Below, in pieces: positions 5,689-8,727 of a stretch of DNA of 8,727 nucleotides. The stretch's first letter is position 1, and every line of letters begins with the position of its first letter. Location: the NCBI GenBank assembly GCA_900539645.1, contig UQCY01000075.1:1-8727 (forward strand). The letters run 5' to 3'. Position numbers and translations under genes: made by a program. A model generated the notes under the pieces. The model did no database searches. It was not told the origin of the DNA and was given only the letters and a program-made list of their open reading frames with translations. Source of the stretch: an uncultured Clostridium sp. Its GTDB lineage: Bacteria > Bacillota > Clostridia > Peptostreptococcales > Peptostreptococcaceae.

Positions 5689-5949
5689 CTATTTGAACAT
5701 ATAGCTTATATCTTCGCCTTCATGCTCGATTATAAAATTATTTAGCCATCCTTCTCTAACTACCCACTTAGTCACTCGGCTTGCTTTTATATAGCCCTTG
5801 TCAATAGCTCTGTATAATCCAGCTTTATTAGTTGGAGAGATTGCAAGTCTTTTAGCTACTTCATTTACATCTAAAAATCTCTCCTCTGTATTAGATTTAT
5901 ATTTTTTTTCTTTAGATTCCTGAGTTGGAACTGCCATATTGAATCTCAT
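5689..5949 (-). CDS. Helix-turn-helix DNA-binding protein, excisionase-like (86 aa)
   Basis: Starts at the ATG at 5949 (MRFNMAVPTQ), preceded by GGAGGTGAG 5 nt upstream. After a charged, probably disordered 23-residue N-end comes 'RFLDVNEVAKRLAISP' (24-39), the typical first helix and turn of excisionase/MerR-like domains. A recognition segment (NKAGLYRAIDKGYIKASRV, 41-59) and a wing-like 'KWVVREGWLNNFI' follow. The order matches small Xis-like or wHTH regulators that choose a sequence, bend DNA or control early genes. Which of these cannot be told. It is the first gene left of the reversed zinc-ribbon gene, so it may have its own promoter. Confidence 0.7.
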   Translation of the reverse strand: MRFNMAVPTQESKEKKYKSNTEERFLDVNEVAKRLAISPTNKAGLYRAIDKGYIKASRVTKWVVREGWLNNFIIEHEGEDISYMFK

Positions 5950-5965
5950 CTAGCTCACCTCCAAT

Positions 5966-5994
5966 TTAATATTTTTGAAAGGATGTGTTGTTAT
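5966..5994 (-). promoter_or_regulatory. Weak candidate leftward promoter before the HTH gene
   Basis: On the minus strand ATAACA (-35, 5989-5994) is separated by 17 bp from TATTAA (-10, 5966-5971), directly upstream of the GGAGGTGAG of the 5689-5949 gene. Each box matches consensus at about four of six positions. It is proposed because the leftward train is broken here by a reversed gene. The match is marginal in AT-rich DNA. Confidence 0.25.
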
Positions 5995-6214
5995 GTCTAA
6001 AAATTTTGAAAGACTTTTTGGTGAAGAACCTATATCTATAAACTGTGAACATTGTGGAAAGGAGATTGATATATCCTTTTCTGATATAGGTTCTTCTGTT
6101 GAATGTTCTAACTGTTCTAGCACTATCAACATTGTTTTATCCGACGATTCAGATTCAGTTGACAATATGGATAAATCTGTCGGAGAACTATTTGATTTGC
6201 TTGACAGTTTCTAA
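5993..6214 (+). CDS. Zinc-ribbon small protein encoded against the operon (73 aa)
   Basis: The only rightward gene among about 20 leftward ones outside the switch. Start placed at the ATG at 5993 (MSKNFERLFG), about 9 nt after AAAGGA; a TTG at 5975 is too close to that site. Residues 18-41 form a clear zinc ribbon (CEHCGKEI, then VECSNCSSTI), followed by an acidic tail. The ribbon and purposeful ribosome binding site show this strand is the coding one, rather than the opposite-strand ORF at 5950-6165. It ends tail to tail with the 51-aa ORF, sharing bases 6211-6214. The ribbon resembles that of the 111-aa protein. Function unknown. Confidence 0.75.
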   Translation: MSKNFERLFGEEPISINCEHCGKEIDISFSDIGSSVECSNCSSTINIVLSDDSDSVDNMDKSVGELFDLLDSF

Positions 6215-6366
6215 TCAACTATGATTTTTACAAGCTGTGGGAAAGTATCTATTTCATGCTGTACTTCTTTTAGTAGCTCTGAAATACGTTTTATCTTTTC
6301 TGCAGCTTTTTCTTCATCAAACTCTATCTTTACATTTACCTGTAAATTTTTTATTTCTTTACTCAT
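6211..6366 (-). CDS. Small coupled ORF (51 aa), charged helical protein
   Basis: Begins MSKEIKNLQVNVKIEFDEEK at the ATG at 6366, inside the last 8 nt of the 111-aa gene (ATGAGTAA), with AGGTGAG 4 nt upstream; it ends in TAG. One beta-like segment (LQVNVKIEF) precedes a long charged helix (DEEKAAEKIKRISELLKEVQHEI) and a hydrophobic C-end (LVKIIVD). The stop overlaps the stop of the opposing zinc-ribbon gene. The overlap, ribosome binding site and gap-filling length support a real gene; the family is not recognised. Confidence 0.65.
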   Translation of the reverse strand: MSKEIKNLQVNVKIEFDEEKAAEKIKRISELLKEVQHEIDTFPQLVKIIVD

Positions 6367-6694
6367 CTATCTCACCTGCCTCATCTCTATATAAGACTTC
6401 ATTCCAATATTCAAGTACTAAAGCTTCAATTGCTTTCTCTAGCTCCTCTGCAGAATATGGTCTGCTGAAAGCATTTCTTACTAGAGTCTTTATATTAGAC
6501 TGTATTTCTTTTAGCACTTTTGAACATTCTGAACATATTACAGATGTTCCGCATAAATCTCCACCTGTAGATATTATTTCGCTTATATCCACTAACTGCT
6601 CTTTCATGCAGTATGGACATTCACAGTACACATTTTCGTCGTGTATCTCTATTCTTTCTGGTACTCCATTTATTTCTTCTTTTACGTAGAACAT
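6359..6694 (-). CDS. Zinc-ribbon hypothetical protein (111 aa)
   Basis: Starts at the ATG at 6694 (MFYVKEEING); its AGGGAGG site lies in the last codons of the antirepressor gene. Residues 24-57 hold the metal cluster: C24-E-C26-P-Y-C29 and C54-S-E-C57, with C48 in between. An acidic helical C-terminal half follows (SAEELEKAIEALVLEYWNEVLYRDE). The central 'KEQLVDISEI ... CSEC' is reminiscent of 'KEIDISFSDI ... CSNC' in the reversed gene at 5993-6214, so the two may be distant relatives. The role is unknown; its place next to the antirepressor suggests early regulation. Confidence 0.75.
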   Translation of the reverse strand: MFYVKEEINGVPERIEIHDENVYCECPYCMKEQLVDISEIISTGGDLCGTSVICSECSKVLKEIQSNIKTLVRNAFSRPYSAEELEKAIEALVLEYWNEVLYRDEAGEIDE

Positions 6695-6697
6695 TTT

Positions 6698-7507
6698 CTA
6701 TACCTCCCTTGTATTTGCTACTCTTATTTCTTCTTCTAGTCTTGCTGGAAGTCTATATGTATCTAAGAAGTCCATTGCATCCTGCAAGTCTTTTCTTTTT
6801 ATAAACATGTAAGATGTTCTTGCATCTATTCCAAACTCTCTTTTTAACTGATTGTATATATCGCTTATTACCATTCTTCTATAGTGGCCATTGCTTATTC
6901 TGTATGCTTCTGATGCTTTTCCACCTAGAAGTTGTACGCCTAATCTTTTAACTTTATCTGATATAGCTTTCATCATTGCTGGAGATAATGTTTCATTATC
7001 TTTAAAATCATTAAAGTCTGTTGCTACTGTATCTATTTTTTTATTAAGCTCTTGTGTCTTGCTATCTAGTAGCAATATTGACTGTAGCTCCTTCGACATA
7101 TTCTTAAATGGATTTCTTAGTGCCTGCTCCATCTCGTTGAATTTGTTTATGTAAGCCATTTTAAAATTGTTATAGCCTTGTATGTTGAACATATACAATG
7201 TAAATCCGTCTTTTGTTAGAAGGTACTCTCTGTATTCTTTGCCTCTTGAATTTATGTAGCTTGAATCTATAATTTCACTCCCCAAATTTGGGTTGTCAGA
7301 TTTTAATATATTGTCTAAATCTCTTAAAACATGATCATGTCTTTTACCTAATCCTTCAGCTATATCTCTACTACTAACTACATTTATTTCTTCTCCACTT
7401 AAATTTATTTTGCTTATTTTTACATCTATTTCACTTAGTGGAACTAATTCAATGTCCTCTCTCGCTTCTGCTACCATTGCTATTGGTTCTAAATTAGTTA
7501 TTGTCAT
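6698..7507 (-). CDS. rha: Rha-family/ORF6C antirepressor-type regulator (269 aa)
   Basis: Phage regulatory protein of the Rha/antirepressor group. Residues about 33-128 are the Rha domain, with the signature 'SSRDIAEGLGKRHDHVLRDL' (45-64) and 'YLLTKDGFTLYMFNIQGYNNFKMAYINKFNEME'-type continuation (95-127, the TKDGF and FKMAYINKF elements being characteristic). Residues 135-170 are a Gln/Leu/Asp-rich coiled-coil linker. Residues 173-255 match the ORF6C domain (LSPAMMKAISDKVKRLG, then RRMVISDIYNQLKREFGI, RTSYMFIKRKDLQDAMDFLDTY). Such proteins commonly counteract lysogenic repression or interfere with host regulators. The start at 7507 follows AGGGAG; its first seven codons are duplicated at 7749-7772. 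Confidence 0.88.
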   Translation of the reverse strand: MTITNLEPIAMVAEAREDIELVPLSEIDVKISKINLSGEEINVVSSRDIAEGLGKRHDHVLRDLDNILKSDNPNLGSEIIDSSYINSRGKEYREYLLTKDGFTLYMFNIQGYNNFKMAYINKFNEMEQALRNPFKNMSKELQSILLLDSKTQELNKKIDTVATDFNDFKDNETLSPAMMKAISDKVKRLGVQLLGGKASEAYRISNGHYRRMVISDIYNQLKREFGIDARTSYMFIKRKDLQDAMDFLDTYRLPARLEEEIRVANTREV

Positions 7508-7510
7508 TTT
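7487..7510. repeat. 24-bp direct repeat, copy at the start of the antirepressor gene
   Basis: Identical to 7749-7772, 262 bp away. On the minus strand it contains ATG plus six codons (MTITNLE), the true start of the antirepressor gene. The two copies bracket the 74-aa gene. Confidence 0.9.
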
Positions 7511-7734
7511 TATTTTCTCCCTTCAATAAATTTTTTCTTATTTTTGTAACTTTCTTCAGTAAGTTCGAATCTATAGGATATATAAATTCCTTTTTCTGTA
7601 ACTTTTACTTCTAATATTTCAGCTGGATGACTTTTAGAATAAATTAGCTTATCTAAGTAACGATTCCGCTTATATGTGTCATCAAGACTAAACTCTTTTA
7701 TCGCATAATCATAATATTTTTTCTGTTCTTCCAT
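7510..7734 (-). CDS. Hypothetical protein bracketed by a duplication (74 aa)
   Basis: Starts at the ATG at 7734 (MEEQKKYYDY), with AAGGAG 8 nt upstream. The N-terminal 40 residues are charged and Tyr-rich, probably helical. Residues 39-58 alternate as beta strands (AEILEVKVTEKGIYISYRFEL), and the tail is Lys-rich. No known motif is found. The gene with its ribosome binding site lies exactly between two copies of a 24-bp repeat that carries the antirepressor's first codons, so it looks like an inserted cassette ('moron') between cro and rha. Its stop and Lys codons supply the next ribosome binding site. Confidence 0.7.
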   Translation of the reverse strand: MEEQKKYYDYAIKEFSLDDTYKRNRYLDKLIYSKSHPAEILEVKVTEKGIYISYRFELTEESYKNKKKFIEGRK

Positions 7735-7736
7735 TT

Positions 7737-7769
7737 TTATCTCTCCTTTTCTAAATTAGTTATTGTCAT
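7737..7769 (-). pseudogene. 10-codon leader ORF, duplicated start of the antirepressor gene
   Basis: Reads MTITNLEKRR then TAA. The first seven codons are identical to those of the antirepressor. A strong GGAGGAG lies 7 nt upstream, inside the cro-like gene's end. After codon 7 the sequence becomes AAGGAGAGATAA, which is the ribosome binding site of the 74-aa gene. It is best read as the stranded original start of rha left by an insertion or duplication, though a translated leader peptide is possible. Confidence 0.6.
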
Positions 7770-7772
7770 TTT
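7749..7772. repeat. 24-bp direct repeat, copy after the cro-like gene
   Basis: Exact second copy of 7487-7510. Recombination between the copies would delete 262 bp and restore a direct cro-rha junction with an intact ribosome binding site and start codon. Confidence 0.9.
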
Positions 7773-7998
7773 AATTCTCCTCCTTTTTATAACCATTTGG
7801 TTGTTTTGTCTCTAAAAAAATATCTTCTATAGAACAACCTAATATTCTAGATATTATTAAAGCTTCCTCTACGCTAAATTTTGTTAATCCATTCTCTTTT
7901 TTTACGTAGGTTGAAAACTTGATATTTGCTTTATTGGCTAAGGCTTCTTGAGTAAATCCATTCCGAAGCCTCAATCTTTTTAATCTTTCATTTTTCAA
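7771..7998 (-). CDS. cro: Cro-like XRE-family HTH regulator (75 aa, TTG start)
   Basis: First gene of the leftward early operon, expected to bind the switch operators and shut off repressor synthesis. Residues 4-60 form a complete HTH_3 domain: ERLKRLRLRNGFTQEALANK, recognition helix around IKFSTYVKKENG, then SVEEALIISRILGCSIEDIF. The start is placed at TTG 7998, 7 nt after AGGAGG (8006-8011). The nearby ATG at 8004 leaves 1 nt of spacing, and the far ATG at 8034 lies within the promoter -10 box, so it cannot be transcribed from that promoter. The C-terminal codons contain an exact operator copy (7791-7802). Confidence 0.85.
   Translation of the reverse strand: MKNERLKRLRLRNGFTQEALANKANIKFSTYVKKENGLTKFSVEEALIISRILGCSIEDIFLETKQPNGYKKEEN
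7790..7803. promoter_or_regulatory. Distal operator copy inside the cro-like gene
   Basis: TAACCATTTGGTTG is identical over 14 bp to 8011-8024. Its core AACCA-TT-TGGTT is a perfect dyad. It encodes Gln-Pro-Asn-Gly near the end of the Cro-like protein. The centre-to-centre distance to the proximal operator is 221 bp, close to 21 helical turns, which would suit looping or a transcription roadblock. Confidence 0.6.
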
Positions 7999-8011
7999 AC
8001 TCATTCCTCCT

Positions 8012-8023
8012 AACCATTTGGTT
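8012..8023. promoter_or_regulatory. Operator 1 (AACCATTTGGTT)
   Basis: Perfect 5-bp arms AACCA/TGGTT around TT, lying just past the expected start of the leftward transcript and just upstream of the cro-like ribosome binding site. A bound repressor would block initiation or clearance. Confidence 0.7.
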
Positions 8024-8032
8024 GATGATTTC

Positions 8033-8061
8033 ATTATATAACCTTTTGGTTATTACGTCAA
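8033..8061 (-). promoter_or_regulatory. Leftward early promoter
   Basis: On the minus strand TTGACG (-35, 8056-8061) and TATAAT (-10, 8033-8038) are separated by exactly 17 bp. This near-consensus vegetative promoter would start RNA near 8026 and serve the cro-like gene and the leftward train. The spacer is almost wholly occupied by operator 2. Confidence 0.85.
8038..8053. promoter_or_regulatory. Operator 2 within the promoter spacer
   Basis: ATAACC-TTTT-GGTTAT is a perfect 6-bp-arm dyad that fills the spacer between -35 and -10 of the leftward promoter. Binding here would directly exclude RNA polymerase. Confidence 0.75.
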
Positions 8062-8123
8062 CCATTTTTTATATTTTTTTTATATTTTTTGGTTGGTTTT
8101 ATTCCATTTTTTACATTTTGGTT
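8060..8123. promoter_or_regulatory. Operator half-sites and repressor-proximal operator
   Basis: AACCA at 8060-8064 and TGGTT at 8090-8094 are half-sites separated by T-rich DNA. TACATTTTGGTT at 8112-8123 matches the operator 2 core at ten of twelve positions and abuts the TATAAT of the rightward promoter. This one could mediate repressor autoregulation or Cro repression. Confidence 0.45.
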
Positions 8124-8130
8124 GTATAAT
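8102..8130 (+). promoter_or_regulatory. Candidate rightward promoter for the repressor
   Basis: A perfect TATAAT lies at 8125-8130, 37 bp before the repressor ATG, but the sequence 17 bp upstream (TTCCAT) is a poor -35. Repressor promoters of phage switches often have such a weak -35 and need activation. An alternative is TTATAT at 8145-8150. Confidence 0.45.
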
Positions 8131-8167
8131 TTAGTTAATTTAATTTATATAGAAAAGTGGTGTTTTT

Positions 8168-8608
8168 ATGGTAACTTTAGGTAATAGATTGAAATCTCTA
8201 AGACAAGAAAAAGGGCTTACACAAAAGGAAGTCGCAAAATTAATAGGTACTACTGATGTTAGTATTGGTAGATATGAAATGGATGCTAGAGTGCCTAAAG
8301 CTGACATTCTAAATTCTCTAGCTAAGCTATATGATGTAGAGATAGACTATCTCCTAACTGGAAAAGAAACTAAAGAATCTGAATCAACTCTAAATAATAG
8401 AGATAAAAAAGACATAGAAAAAGATTTAAAAAAGATAATGGACGATTTTAAATCTGGTGAATCTGGTCCTGCCTTTTACGATGGAGTTGAACTTGACAAT
8501 GACGATTTAGATAAATTAGAGATAGCTATGAGAACTGCTCTTGAAATAGCTAAAGTAAAAAATAAAGAAAAATATACTCCAAAGAAATATAAAAAAGATA
8601 AAGAGTAA
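8168..8608 (+). CDS. immR: ImmR-like phage repressor, XRE family (146 aa)
   Basis: Lysogenic repressor. Residues 5-65 are an HTH_3 domain (LGNRLKSLRQEKGLTQKEVA, IGTTDVSIGRYE as recognition part, then ILNSLAKLYDVEIDYLLTG). The acidic linker leads to a C-terminal region (75-146) with 'KKDIEKDLKKIMDDF', 'AFYDGVELDNDDLDKLEIAMRTALEIAK' and a basic 'KYTPKKYKK' end. This resembles ImmR-type repressors of ICEBs1 and related prophages, and there is no LexA-like self-cleaving peptidase. Such repressors are inactivated by an ImmA protease, and one begins 20 nt downstream. The only ribosome-binding-like sequence is GTGGTG, much weaker than the leftward genes' sites, consistent with low repressor output. 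Confidence 0.85.
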   Translation: MVTLGNRLKSLRQEKGLTQKEVAKLIGTTDVSIGRYEMDARVPKADILNSLAKLYDVEIDYLLTGKETKESESTLNNRDKKDIEKDLKKIMDDFKSGESGPAFYDGVELDNDDLDKLEIAMRTALEIAKVKNKEKYTPKKYKKDKE

Positions 8609-8628
8609 TTGAATGTAGGTGCGTTTAT

Positions 8629-8727
8629 ATGGATGTGAAAAAATGCGTATCTATGATTAAGAAAAAAGCAAAAACTGATGATGTGTTTGAATTGGTCGAT
8701 TATTTTAACATCCAAACGATAGATATA
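8629..8727 (+). CDS. immA: ImmA/IrrE-type metallopeptidase, N-terminal fragment (runs off right edge)
   Basis: The open frame reads MDVKKCVSMIKKKAKTDDVF and continues to the edge (33 codons). The 'T-D-D-V-F-E-L-V-D-Y-F-N-I' stretch is the usual N-terminal helix and turn of ImmA/IrrE proteins, ahead of the HExxH zinc-protease motif that would lie beyond the window. AGGTG sits 8 nt before the ATG. The order repressor-protease matches ImmR-ImmA, where the protease cleaves the repressor upon a signal. The catalytic motif cannot be checked here. Confidence 0.65.
   Translation, partial: MDVKKCVSMIKKKAKTDDVFELVDYFNIQTIDI

Noticed and set aside
5950..6165. Leftward open frame opposite the reversed zinc-ribbon gene
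   Set aside because: Its translation is Ser/Pro-rich without domain features, while the opposite strand gives a clean CxxC...CxxC ribbon with a ribosome binding site.
7999..8034. Longer N-terminus for the cro-like protein from the ATG at 8034
   Set aside because: That ATG overlaps the promoter -10 element and has no ribosome binding site.
8059..8095. Large inverted repeat CAACC...GGTTG as a long hairpin
   Set aside because: Only the outer five bases pair; the interior is T-rich on both sides and cannot base-pair, so they are treated as operator half-sites.

Overview
The window is an early region of a temperate phage or prophage from a low-GC Firmicute, most likely a Clostridia-type host. 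The evidence is strongly AT-rich DNA, strong AGGAGG-type ribosome binding sites before almost every gene, tight gene packing with 4-26 nt overlaps, and a phage lysogeny/replication gene set. The host genus cannot be named from the sequence.

Right end (about 7.77-8.73 kb): the genetic switch. A rightward ImmR-like repressor (8168-8608) is followed by the start of an ImmA/IrrE-type metallopeptidase that runs off the window. A leftward Cro-like gene diverges from them. Between them lie operators of the form AACC-n4-GGTT. One fills the 17-bp spacer of a near-consensus leftward promoter (TTGACG / TATAAT), and an exact second copy of the downstream operator lies inside the 3' end of the cro-like gene.

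7.5-6.2 kb: early regulators. These are a 74-aa orphan bracketed by a 24-bp duplication, a Rha/ORF6C antirepressor-type protein, a zinc-ribbon protein and a 51-aa overlapping ORF. A single small zinc-ribbon gene (5993-6214) faces the opposite way and interrupts the leftward gene train.

5.95-2.5 kb: an HTH/excisionase-like protein and three small genes lead into the replication module. The module consists of a replisome organizer (wHTH plus a conserved phage C-terminal domain) and a DnaB-family helicase. The organizer gene contains five head-to-tail 24-bp iterons next to a 28-bp pure-A/T tract, which together look like the phage replication origin. A small orphan follows.

2.5-0 kb: accessory small genes, many of them Cys-rich. 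They include a 194-aa protein with duplicated zinc ribbons and two proteins of shared architecture: a Tad2/DUF2829-like N-domain joined to a C-terminal Cys cluster. These two are possible anti-defence genes. A 23-codon hydrophobic mini-ORF fits exactly between two genes. Two hairpins with U-tracts occur in the only roomy gaps of the leftward operon, but both are oriented to stop rightward (antisense) transcription.

Working together (inference): ImmR holds the switch and ImmA would inactivate it on signal. The leftward promoter then drives cro, rha, the small regulators, the replication initiator/helicase and the accessory genes. No stretch longer than 300 bases lacks a gene. No integrase, tRNA, IS element or CRISPR array is visible.
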